Assembly: GCA_011523615.1 (NCBI GenBank)
Contig: WTGJ01000004.1
Location: forward strand, 51,967-107,089
DNA from: Chloroflexota bacterium
GTDB taxonomy: Bacteria > Chloroflexota > Anaerolineae > Aggregatilineales > Phototrophicaceae
Direction of reading: 5' to 3'
DNA: 55,123 nucleotides
Part shown: piece by piece, positions 1 through 7,196 of the stretch
Layout of the letters: the number at the start of each line of letters is the position of its first letter
Position numbering within the stretch: position 1 is the first letter of the stretch
Notes under the pieces: model-generated
Database searches by the model: none
What the model saw: only the letters and a program-made list of their open reading frames with translations
What the model was told of the DNA's origin: nothing
Position numbers and translations under genes: made by a program

Positions 1-1030
1 GGAGCTGTTCGCCATCGACCGCTTCGGGGATTCCCGCCACGCTGAGCGGCGTTGCTACAGCCGGCACCCCATGCGCGAATGCTTCCAGCAACTTGTTCTG
101 TATGCCTGCGCCGAAACGCAACGGACATACGAAGACCGACGCCTGTTGCCAATGCGGCGCGAGGTCCGCGACATAGCCGGTCACCCGGATGGCGTCGTTC
201 GCCAGATCGCGAAGGGTTGCTGGCGGCTCTGCGCCCACCAGGTGGAGTTGCGCCTGTGGATATCGCTCTTGAATCGCTGGGAAGATGCGCCGTGCCAGGC
301 GTTGGGCCGCGTCTTGATTCGGTGGGTAGGCGTAATTGCCGACGAAGAGCAAGATCGGCGTTTCGTGACTCGGGCGCTGAGCGGGTGACGGTGGCAGATC
401 GACGCCATTGGCGATGACCGCCAGTTTCAGCGTGGGGTCCAATTCCGCCAATTGTCGCCGATCCGCTTCCGAAACGACGACCGTGCGCGCGAAAGGCCGA
501 TACAGCCAGCTCTCGTAATTGCGCGCTGCGAAAGAGGCGGCAAGGGCTTTCCAGAAGGCCAGACCCTGGCTCTGGGCGAGCTGGCGGCGCAGATACAAGG
601 TGTAACTTTCGTAGGGGGAGATCAAGGCCGGCCGGCCCGCCAGCGCATGCCAGCATTCGTAGACCTGCACGCCACCGAACAGATGCACGATGTCGCATTG
701 CTCTGCCCGGGTTTGGGCGGCCTGCCAGAGAGCCAATGACCAGACCGTCTCTGCGGATCGTGGAAAACGGCGCCCAGGTAGAACAGCCCGTGCAGTTGTG
801 CCCAACCAACCCCGTCGCCAGGCCCGCAGCCACTGAATGCGAGCGAAAAAACCGCCGTATTCCGCTTCGTTTGCCGCCAACTGTTCGCGATCTGCTTCGT
901 CCTCGGTATAGGCGATCAGCTCCAGCGTGAGGCCGCGCGCTTTCAACTCCCGCGCCAGGTGGTAGAGGATCAGGCGGTCGCCAAAATGGAGCGGGTAGGG
1001 CGGGCAACGCGCGATGAGCAGGACGCGCAT
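1..1030 (-). CDS. Family 4-like glycosyltransferase, C-terminal end missing
   Basis: The frame is open from an ATG at 1030 to base 1, so about 343 residues are visible and the end lies outside the window. The first residues form a Rossmann strand (MRVLLIARCPPYP). The second half has GT-B donor-domain signatures: LLFVGNYAYPPN, the LVGAEPP strand, VTGYV, and the end motif FGAGIQNKLLEAFAHGVP, where the glutamate of the family-4 EX7E region is expected. It probably transfers a sugar from a nucleotide-sugar to a lipid or polysaccharide acceptor at the inner membrane. The start lies 4 bases after the stop of the molybdopterin-binding gene, so it may be co-transcribed with the cofactor genes although its function looks unrelated. 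Acceptor and donor cannot be told. Confidence 0.85.
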   Translation of the reverse strand, partial: MRVLLIARCPPYPLHFGDRLILYHLARELKARGLTLELIAYTEDEADREQLAANEAEYGGFFARIQWLRAWRRGWLGTTARAVLPGRRFPRSAETVWSLALWQAAQTRAEQCDIVHLFGGVQVYECWHALAGRPALISPYESYTLYLRRQLAQSQGLAFWKALAASFAARNYESWLYRPFARTVVVSEADRRQLAELDPTLKLAVIANGVDLPPSPAQRPSHETPILLFVGNYAYPPNQDAAQRLARRIFPAIQERYPQAQLHLVGAEPPATLRDLANDAIRVTGYVADLAPHWQQASVFVCPLRFGAGIQNKLLEAFAHGVPAVATPLSVAGIPEAVDGEQL

Positions 1031-1034
1031 GAGC

Positions 1035-2048
1035 TCAGGGTTTGCGCGAACGGGGCAGGGGACGCTGGGGGATCTCTTCCAGCAGGCCGCCGTGGCCCAG
1101 CTGCAGCAGATCGGAGCGCGTCAACCGCTCGCCCGCCACCAATCGTGGCAGCAGCCAATCGATCACGTTGGTCTTTGGCGACTGGACGCAGCCGGGCGCG
1201 CCGACCACTGGCACGTCACCCAGATAACCCAACATGAGCAGGGTGCCGGGGTCGACCGGTACGCCGAAGTGCGTCACGCTGCCACCGGCCCGCTCCAGTG
1301 CGCTGGGGACGACGTCGCCGCGGTCGATGATCGCGCTGATGCCCGCCACGAGCAGCAAATCCGCCTGTTGCGCAGCGCGGCGCAGGGTTTCGGCCAGGGC
1401 GGCCGTTTCGTGCGCGCAGTACTGTGCCTCCTGGAAACTGCAACCCAAGGCTTCCACACGCCGCTGCACCGGTTTGACGAAACCGCGCTGCAAGCGCTCT
1501 TTCGCCGCCGCCGGCCCGCTCAAAATCAAAGTGACCTGCAACGGCTGCAGAGGGCGGATGGCGAGCAGCGCGCCGGCCTCTTGCGCGATGGCTACCGCAT
1601 CCTGCACGCGCGCGGCGGGAATTGCAAAGGGCACGACCTTGACCAGCGCCAGCATCTCGCCTTTTTCGACCGGGCTGTGTTCGCGCAGGGTGGCGATGGT
1701 GATGCCGTCGTCGATCATGTTCAGGCGCTCGAGCAAGCCCGGCCCCAGGCGCAAGACTCCCCGACAGTCGGCGTGCAGCGTCGCGCGGCCCGCGCCACCG
1801 ACCCGCAATGAGACGTGATCGCCAGCCAGTGGTTCGGCGATGCGCCGCGCCGCTTCGTCTTCACCCAGATCATCGGCTTCCAGGCGCGCCACCGTCAACT
1901 CACGATAGCCCAGCGCGGCCAGGCGGGCACAATCGGCCTCGCTGAGCAGATGGCCTTTGACGAACAGGCTTCGCCCATCGGCGCCGACCAGGCGGTGGGC
2001 CAGCAGACAACCCACGGCGTCGGCGATAGGCACCGGACCGAACTTCAT
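1035..2048 (-). CDS. Molybdopterin-binding (MoeA/MogA-fold) protein of the cox cluster
   Basis: The 337-residue protein has a C-terminal MoCF_biosynth-type domain (about residues 170-310), with LILSGP at the first strand, GISAIIDRGDVVP at 236-248 and GAPGC at 283-287, where MoeA has a GLPGNP-like loop. The N-terminal half (1-165) resembles neither MoeA domain I nor MobA clearly. Such proteins recur beside molybdenum hydroxylase genes and are thought to bind molybdopterin or its adenylate during cofactor maturation. It lies 60 bases behind the XdhC gene in the same direction. The ATG has only a weak ribosome binding site. The role in Mo-cofactor delivery is inferred from domain and neighbours. 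Confidence 0.75.
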   Translation of the reverse strand: MKFGPVPIADAVGCLLAHRLVGADGRSLFVKGHLLSEADCARLAALGYRELTVARLEADDLGEDEAARRIAEPLAGDHVSLRVGGAGRATLHADCRGVLRLGPGLLERLNMIDDGITIATLREHSPVEKGEMLALVKVVPFAIPAARVQDAVAIAQEAGALLAIRPLQPLQVTLILSGPAAAKERLQRGFVKPVQRRVEALGCSFQEAQYCAHETAALAETLRRAAQQADLLLVAGISAIIDRGDVVPSALERAGGSVTHFGVPVDPGTLLMLGYLGDVPVVGAPGCVQSPKTNVIDWLLPRLVAGERLTRSDLLQLGHGGLLEEIPQRPLPRSRKP

Positions 2049-2108
2049 CGCAGTTTTGCCTGCGGCGGTAGCAGAGAGCCGAGTGAAATCAGGTCCATCG
2101 CGAGCCAG

Positions 2109-3134
2109 CTACGAATCCTGGATGGCGCCGCTGCGCGTGGCGATGATCTCGGCCATGATCGCCAGCGCGATCTCCTCGGGTTGCCTGGCGCCGATCTCCA
2201 GGCCGATCGGCGTCCGAATGCGCGCCAGTTGATCTTCTGTCAAGCCGGCCGCCCGCAAACGTTCCAGACGCTTTGCATGGGTGCGGCGGCTGCTCAAAAC
2301 GCCGACATAGGGTACCTTGCTGGGCAAGGCGGCCTGCAGCGCACCATCGTCGATCTTTGGGTCGTGCGTCAACACGGCGACATAAGTGTTCACATCCAGG
2401 CCGATGGCCGGCAAGGACTGTTGCGGATAGCGCTGTTCGATGATTTCCACGTCGGGAAAACGTTCTCGGTTGGCGAAAACGGCGCGCGGGTCCACCAGAG
2501 CCACACGAAAACCGAGCGTTTCCGCCAGGGCGACCAGGGGGATCGCGACGTGAACGCCGCCCACAATGATCAGGCGCGGCCGCGGTTGGATGACATCGAC
2601 CAGCACGTCATGCCCTTCCAGTTGCAAGCGCTGCGAGGAGCCGCCCGGAGCGAGGGCCGGCTGCTGGAAGAGGGCAGCGGTCGTTTCGGCGCCGGGTTTA
2701 TGCCGCACGCCACCATCGGCCAGGCGCAGGGCCTTATCGCCCATCACTGGGCCGCTGAGCGCGGTGAGCGTCGTCAGCGTGCCATCAGCCAGCACGATCG
2801 AGCGCGCCATCTGCCACCAGATGGGATCCAGCGCTTCCACAAAAACGCTGATTTTCCCGCCACAGGTGAGCCCGACCTCCCAGGCGTCGTCATCGGCCAC
2901 ACCAAAATCGAGCAACTGGGGTTGGCCGCTCTGTAGGGTTTCGAGCGCCGCTTCGATGACGGCGTTTTCCACACAACCCCCGCTGACCGAGCCGACCATC
3001 GTCATATCGGAGCGGATCGCCAGCTTTGCGCCCACGCCGCGCGGCGCAGAGCCCCAGGTGGAGACGACCGTAGCCAAGGCGACTTCTTCGCCGGCCGCCA
3101 ACCACTCATCGACAGCGGGGATGATTTCACGCAT
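2109..3134 (-). CDS. XdhC/CoxI family Mo-hydroxylase maturation factor
   Basis: This 341-residue protein has both XdhC modules. The N-terminal one shows GSAPRGVGAKL (28-38), GSVSGGCVE (48-56) and GLTCGGK (88-94), whose cysteines are typical of the family. The C-terminal Rossmann module shows PRLIIVGGVHVAIPL and VALVDPR. XdhC proteins bind the molybdenum cofactor, help install the sulfido ligand and insert the cofactor into xanthine dehydrogenase-type enzymes. In CO dehydrogenase clusters the relatives are CoxF and CoxI. The start is preceded by an AAAGGA-type ribosome binding site. It follows the VWA gene by 24 bases, so one maturation operon is likely. Confidence 0.92.
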   Translation of the reverse strand: MREIIPAVDEWLAAGEEVALATVVSTWGSAPRGVGAKLAIRSDMTMVGSVSGGCVENAVIEAALETLQSGQPQLLDFGVADDDAWEVGLTCGGKISVFVEALDPIWWQMARSIVLADGTLTTLTALSGPVMGDKALRLADGGVRHKPGAETTAALFQQPALAPGGSSQRLQLEGHDVLVDVIQPRPRLIIVGGVHVAIPLVALAETLGFRVALVDPRAVFANRERFPDVEIIEQRYPQQSLPAIGLDVNTYVAVLTHDPKIDDGALQAALPSKVPYVGVLSSRRTHAKRLERLRAAGLTEDQLARIRTPIGLEIGARQPEEIALAIMAEIIATRSGAIQDS

Positions 3135-3158
3135 GGGTTGTTTCCTTTCCGAGCTTCC

Positions 3159-4433
3159 TCAATTCGTCAGCGGCAGTGCAGTCGGGCGCGCCGCTCTCGT
3201 TTTCCGAACCCGCCATTCGATTCTACCCAACTCGCGTGCCAACTGCGCCAGATGATCCAGATTGCGCACCGGCAGGAATTCATCCACCAGAGGCAAGAGG
3301 GCCTGCGCGCCGCGCGTCAGCGGTTCGTATGCCGGCGCGCCCAGCAGCGGATTCAGCCAGAGGAAACGCCAACAACTGCGCTGCAAACGCTCCGCCTCTG
3401 CGCTCAACAAGGGGATATCGCCGCGGTCCCAGCCATCGGTGATGAGCAGGACGATGGCACCCCGGCCGAGCACGCGCCGCGCCCATTCGTAGTTGAATGT
3501 GCGCAGGGCGGCGCCGGTTTGCGTGCCGCCGCCCCAATCCTTGACCCGGGTACCGATGCGCAACAGCGCTTCATCGACCGAACGATGGCGGATCGGGTGG
3601 GTGATCCTCGTCAAGCGCGTGCTGAACACGAAGCTTTCCACACGATACAGCGTATCGGAGAGGGTGTGCATGAAATGCAGCAGGATGCGCGTGTAGCGTT
3701 CCATACTGCCGCTGATATCACAAATCAGCACCACGGGGCGCGGTTTTTCGCGGTGCTGCCGCTGCGGAATGGTGAGGACCTCGCCGGCGTGTCGCGCGCT
3801 CTGGCGCAAAGCGGCCCGCAAGTCGGCTGAATCATGACCACCCGGGCGAAAGCGCCGCGTCCGCCGCAGCGCCAGGCTCGCCGGGAGGCGGCTGAGCAGC
3901 TGACGTGCCTGCTCCAGCTCCGATTCGGTCATATCCGCGAAGGCTTTCTGGCGCAGCGACTCATGCGGGCTGAAAGTGGGCAGGATGGCGAGCAAGGTTT
4001 CATCGATCTGGCGGGCGCGGTCGTCTTCATCCGCCGGCGGCAAGTCGCTTGGGGGTAAGGTGCGCTGTTTTTTCTGCCGCTCTTCGCCGAGCGATTTCAC
4101 GTTCAGCTTCGTCCAACCCTCAGTCGGTCGGCGCCAGAAGAGGGCGAAGGCTTCAGCGAAGGGCGCCAGATCGGCTTGCCGCGTCACCATCAAAGCGCGC
4201 AGGGCATGGTAAAATTCTTCGCGCTCGCCGAGGCGGATGTGCGTCAGCGCGGCGGCGGCATCCAGCATCAGGTTGGGCGTGATGTCCATGCCCAGGGCTT
4301 TGCAGACCCGGCCAAAGAGGATGAGGTTGTGCAACAACTGCCCCCCGCGGTAGGGCGAACCGGGTTCCTGGTAGATGGATTGCAGGGGCGGGTTTTTCTT
4401 GCCCTTGCCGCAGCCAGCCGGGCCGTCGGTCAT
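3159..4433 (-). CDS. coxE: CoxE-like VWA domain protein
   Basis: The 424-residue product has a VWA CoxE domain in its C-terminal half. MIDAS residues are visible as DISGSM (239-244), the threonine in GGGTQTG (about 304) and the aspartate in ITDGWD (333). CoxE works with the CoxD AAA+ ATPase as a MoxR-VWA chaperone pair that activates the Mo/Cu or Mo active site of the hydroxylase. The frame is open about 360 bases further upstream, but the ATG at 4433 is preferred: it sits 2 bases after the stop of the ATPase gene, and the upstream translation is low-complexity shadow of that gene. The family assignment is firm; the client enzyme is inferred to be the Cox-like hydroxylase next door. Confidence 0.9.
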   Translation of the reverse strand: MTDGPAGCGKGKKNPPLQSIYQEPGSPYRGGQLLHNLILFGRVCKALGMDITPNLMLDAAAALTHIRLGEREEFYHALRALMVTRQADLAPFAEAFALFWRRPTEGWTKLNVKSLGEERQKKQRTLPPSDLPPADEDDRARQIDETLLAILPTFSPHESLRQKAFADMTESELEQARQLLSRLPASLALRRTRRFRPGGHDSADLRAALRQSARHAGEVLTIPQRQHREKPRPVVLICDISGSMERYTRILLHFMHTLSDTLYRVESFVFSTRLTRITHPIRHRSVDEALLRIGTRVKDWGGGTQTGAALRTFNYEWARRVLGRGAIVLLITDGWDRGDIPLLSAEAERLQRSCWRFLWLNPLLGAPAYEPLTRGAQALLPLVDEFLPVRNLDHLAQLARELGRIEWRVRKTRAARPTALPLTN

Positions 4434-4435
4434 CG

Positions 4436-5380
4436 TCAGGCGGTCTCGTTGCTGACCTGGCGGCGGTCCGCTTCCAGATGCGCCCGGGCGTAGAGCGCTT
4501 CCAGCGCTTCGTCGTCCAGCTGCTCGACGTCGTCCTGGTATTTGAGGATCACGCCCAGGGTATCGCCGACCACTTCGAGGGAGAGCGCTTGTTGATCCAG
4601 GGCGATCAAGGCTGCCGTCCAATCCAGCGTTTCGGCAACGCCTGGTCGTTTGAACAATTCCAGCCGCCGCAATTCCTGGATGAAGGCGGTGATTTGCCGC
4701 GCCAGAATCTCCTCCACCTGTGGCTGCTTGCGCTGGAGAATGGTCAGCTCTTTCCGGAAACTGGGATAATCGATCCAGAAATACAGGCAACGTCGCTTCA
4801 GGGCGTCGTGGATTTCGCGCGTGCGGTTGCTGGTGATGATGACGATCGGCGGTGCAGCCGCGCGGATCGTGCCCAGTTCCGGGATGCTCACCTGGAAATC
4901 GGAGAGCAGCTCGAGCAAGAAGGCCTCGAATTCTTCGTCGGCGCGGTCGACTTCATCGATCAGCAGGACGGGCGCCGGTGCACTGCGGATGGCCTGGAGC
5001 AGCGGTCGTTCCAGCAAGAAGCGTTCATGGAAGAGGGCGGCCTGCAGCGCATCCGTGCCCGCGCCACCGGCCTCCATGGCGCGCAGGTGCAGCAGCTGGG
5101 CGGCGTAGTTCCACTCGTAGAGGGCCGCGCTGGCATCCAGCCCTTCGTAGCATTGCAGCCGGATCAACGGCCGTTCCAGCGCGCTGGCGAGCACTTTGGC
5201 GATTTCCGTTTTGCCCACGCCGGCTTCCCCTTCCAGGAAAAGCGGTTTCCCCAATTGCAGCGATAGGAAAATCGCCGTGGCCAGGCCGCGCTCGGCGATG
5301 TAATCCTGTTCGGCGAGGGCGGCCGACACCGCAGCGACATCTGCCAACTCACCGGGGAGCCGTTCGTTCGGCCCGCTCAT
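4436..5380 (-). CDS. coxD: MoxR family AAA+ ATPase, CoxD-like
   Basis: The 314-residue ATPase shows Walker A GEAGVGKT (51-58), Walker B VLLIDEVDRAD (138-148) and sensor 1 TSN (183-185), followed by the helical lid. MoxR proteins pair with VWA proteins to remodel or activate metalloenzymes. CoxD of the CO dehydrogenase system is needed to assemble the active site. The ATG at 5380 is chosen over one 9 codons upstream because GGAGG lies 7 bases before it. It is followed almost directly by coxE. Upstream are 200 bases without a gene in which only a TACAAT -10-like box (5414-5419, minus) is seen, without a -35 box. Confidence 0.92.
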   Translation of the reverse strand: MSGPNERLPGELADVAAVSAALAEQDYIAERGLATAIFLSLQLGKPLFLEGEAGVGKTEIAKVLASALERPLIRLQCYEGLDASAALYEWNYAAQLLHLRAMEAGGAGTDALQAALFHERFLLERPLLQAIRSAPAPVLLIDEVDRADEEFEAFLLELLSDFQVSIPELGTIRAAAPPIVIITSNRTREIHDALKRRCLYFWIDYPSFRKELTILQRKQPQVEEILARQITAFIQELRRLELFKRPGVAETLDWTAALIALDQQALSLEVVGDTLGVILKYQDDVEQLDDEALEALYARAHLEADRRQVSNETA

Positions 5381-5580
5381 GCCCACTCCTCCGTTCCAAA
5401 GGGCCATTTTGCCATTGTAAGGCTGGCCTGTCTATGGAGACTGCGTCGGGCGGCGTTCGTTTTAGCCGTCGCGACGGGTGTTGAAACCGCCGGGCGAACG
5501 GACGGGGATGGATCTTCGGCAGGCGAATCGGGGCCCTAAGCTGCCAGGCATAGGGGCCCTCACACAGGCTGCCATCGAGC

Positions 5581-6042
5581 TCAGGGTGCTTGATCTGACT
5601 CTGCGGTGGGGTTTGTTGCGTGCGTGGCGCGCCATTCTTGCCAGGCGCGTGGCTGGATGCTCAGTCGCCGCCCTACGGGAAGTTTGGGGTAGGGTTCGGG
5701 GAAGCCGCAGAAACTCCACACCGGACGCCAGACGGCCGTCGCCCAGAAACCTTCGCCTCCTTCTTGCGGTACAAATTCCCAGGTCAAGCCGCCGTTTTCC
5801 CAGGTGGCGCAGGGGGCAAAGGGGTGATCGGGAAGCAATTCCTGGTGAAAGAAAGCGGGCAGCGGTGTTTCCGATTCGGCGGGAATTCTCTCCCACGCTG
5901 TGGCTGTCAGCGGGACGATGTGCTGCCAGTCCGGCGGCTTGCTCGCTTCGCTTTGGGCCGCGATGATGAGCAGTACGATGGCGCAGATAGCGAGCGCGAT
6001 GGCTTGCCGCCGGTGAAGAGGGTGGTTCCGGGACATGAACAT
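5581..6042 (-). CDS. Secreted or membrane-anchored hypothetical protein in the cox cluster
   Basis: The 153-residue product starts with a basic stretch, a hydrophobic segment (about residues 14-29, IALAICAIVLLIIAA) and a small-residue region that could be a signal peptidase site or a membrane anchor. The rest is rich in Trp, Pro and Phe and resembles no family I know. The ATG at 6042 overlaps the stop of the upstream small ORF as TGATG, which favours it over the ATG 7 codons earlier. It lies between the coxM terminator and the coxD gene, all in one direction. It could serve assembly or electron transfer of the hydroxylase, but there is no direct evidence. Confidence 0.6.
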   Translation of the reverse strand: MFMSRNHPLHRRQAIALAICAIVLLIIAAQSEASKPPDWQHIVPLTATAWERIPAESETPLPAFFHQELLPDHPFAPCATWENGGLTWEFVPQEGGEGFWATAVWRPVWSFCGFPEPYPKLPVGRRLSIQPRAWQEWRATHATNPTAESDQAP

Positions 6043-6170
6043 CAACGTCTTTGCTGAAGACATGGCGTCAATGGGCAGGGGCCGTAGCGCGCGTCACAGT
6101 AATGACAGTGACATTGAATCTCGATGTGATCCTTCTCGATGCGATCATGGGTACCGAAACCAATTTTCAT
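6042..6170 (-). CDS. 42-residue Cys/His-rich small protein
   Basis: A short ORF starts at an ATG 8 bases after a GAGGAG ribosome binding site. Its second half holds the cluster CHCHYC followed by two more cysteines (C-x-C-x2-C-x6-C-x5-C), five cysteines with interspersed histidines, which suggests a zinc or other metal site. Its TGA stop overlaps the ATG of the following secreted-protein gene as TGATG, typical of translational coupling. It sits downstream of the coxM terminator, so it may be the first gene of the second transcription unit. No known family is recognised. Coding status rests on the ribosome binding site, the coupling and the Cys pattern. Confidence 0.5.
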   Translation of the reverse strand: MKIGFGTHDRIEKDHIEIQCHCHYCDARYGPCPLTPCLQQRR

Positions 6171-6286
6171 CCGCAATGCTCCTCAAATGTTGACGGCGAG
6201 CCCAGTTTTGCACTGGGGATCCGGGGTGTCCATAGACCACTGCAGGCCACTGCCCTTCAGGCTATTGAGACCGATGGACCCAAACG

Positions 6287-6321
6287 AAAAAACCCTTCGC
6301 CGATATCGCTGGCGAAGGGTT
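6287..6321 (-). terminator. Rho-independent terminator after coxM
   Basis: Read on the minus strand, an 11-base-pair stem (AACCCTTCGCC with GGCGAAGGGTT) closes a 9-base loop and runs into TTTT. It begins about 36 bases after the coxM stop codon. It should end the coxGSLM transcript and separate it from the maturation genes further along. Confidence 0.88.
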
Positions 6322-6357
6322 GATGCTAAAGATAGCGAACGGAATTGGCGAGTCGAG

Positions 6358-7194
6358 TTAGGCCGTCGCCGCTCGGATCGCCCGTCCGAGGAAGACGCCG
6401 GCCATCGCCTGGCGATAGTCTTCGGGGTAGGCGGCATCGCCCAGCAGCTGGTCGGCGATATCGGCTTGAATCGCCTCGCAGGCTTGCGCGATGTTGCCGT
6501 CGTTGATCTCAGCGCCCTGCAACACAGCTTCCGCACCGCTCGCCCGAACCGCATGGGTGGTGGCGCCGGTTACGCCGATGCGCACTTCGCGGCAATGCCC
6601 TTCCTGCGTGCAGATGTCTACGGCCACGCCGACCAGGGCATAGCGCGAGGCGGGGTGGGCCATCTTGGCGTACGCGTTGGTATGGCCTTCTTTCCGCGGG
6701 ATGTAAATCGAGGTGATGATTTCATCGCTTAGCAGGTCGGTCGTGAATAGATCGATGAAGAAATCTTCGGCGGCGACGTTTCGTTCCCCACCAGAACCCC
6801 TGATGTAGATCTTTGCACCGAGGGCGACCAGGACGGCCGGTGGATCCGAAGCGGGGTCCGCGTGTGCGATGTTGCCGCCGATGGTGCCGAAATTGCGCAC
6901 CTGTTGATCGCCGATGCCCGCTGCGGCCTGCGCCAGGGCGCCGTTGGCGTTGGCGGCGATATGGGCGTGCGTCGCCATGGCGCCGATGCTCCAGCCGTGC
7001 CCTCTGTCACTCACTTGCGTGAGGCCGAGGGGGGCGATATCCACCAGGAGCGCAGGTTCGGCGAGGCGCAACTTCATCGCCGGCAGCAGGCTGTGCCCAC
7101 CGGCCAGCAATTTGGCATCCTCGTGCTTGTTCAGTTGGGTGATCGCCTCTTCCACCGAATTGACGCGTATGTAATCAAAGGATTTGGGCCACAT
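6358..7194 (-). CDS. coxM: Mo-hydroxylase FAD subunit, CoxM-like
   Basis: This 278-residue subunit binds FAD and passes electrons from the iron-sulfur subunit to the acceptor. It has the two FAD loops of the family, AGGHSLLP (about 32-39) and TIGGN (about 105-109) followed by AHADPASD, and the C-terminal CO dehydrogenase flavoprotein domain. Two ATGs stand in tandem. The second is taken because GGAGG lies 6 bases before it and only 3 before the first. The coxL stop overlaps the first ATG. Gene order S-L-M is the one usual for form II clusters; form I clusters run M-S-L. Confidence 0.95.
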   Translation of the reverse strand: MWPKSFDYIRVNSVEEAITQLNKHEDAKLLAGGHSLLPAMKLRLAEPALLVDIAPLGLTQVSDRGHGWSIGAMATHAHIAANANGALAQAAAGIGDQQVRNFGTIGGNIAHADPASDPPAVLVALGAKIYIRGSGGERNVAAEDFFIDLFTTDLLSDEIITSIYIPRKEGHTNAYAKMAHPASRYALVGVAVDICTQEGHCREVRIGVTGATTHAVRASGAEAVLQGAEINDGNIAQACEAIQADIADQLLGDAAYPEDYRQAMAGVFLGRAIRAATA

Positions 7195-7196
7195 CA

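Noticed and set aside
1014..1811. Long plus-strand frame opposite the molybdopterin-binding gene
   Set aside because: It is antisense to a clearly recognised protein, rich in Gln, Arg and His without domains, as expected from GC-rich shadow frames.
4478..5266. Plus-strand frame opposite the MoxR ATPase gene
   Set aside because: The minus strand encodes Walker A and B motifs; the plus frame has no recognisable sequence and no ribosome binding site.
5462..5896. Alternative minus-strand frame overlapping the secreted hypothetical protein
   Set aside because: It is Arg-rich without a start context, while the chosen frame has a hydrophobic leader and TGATG coupling.
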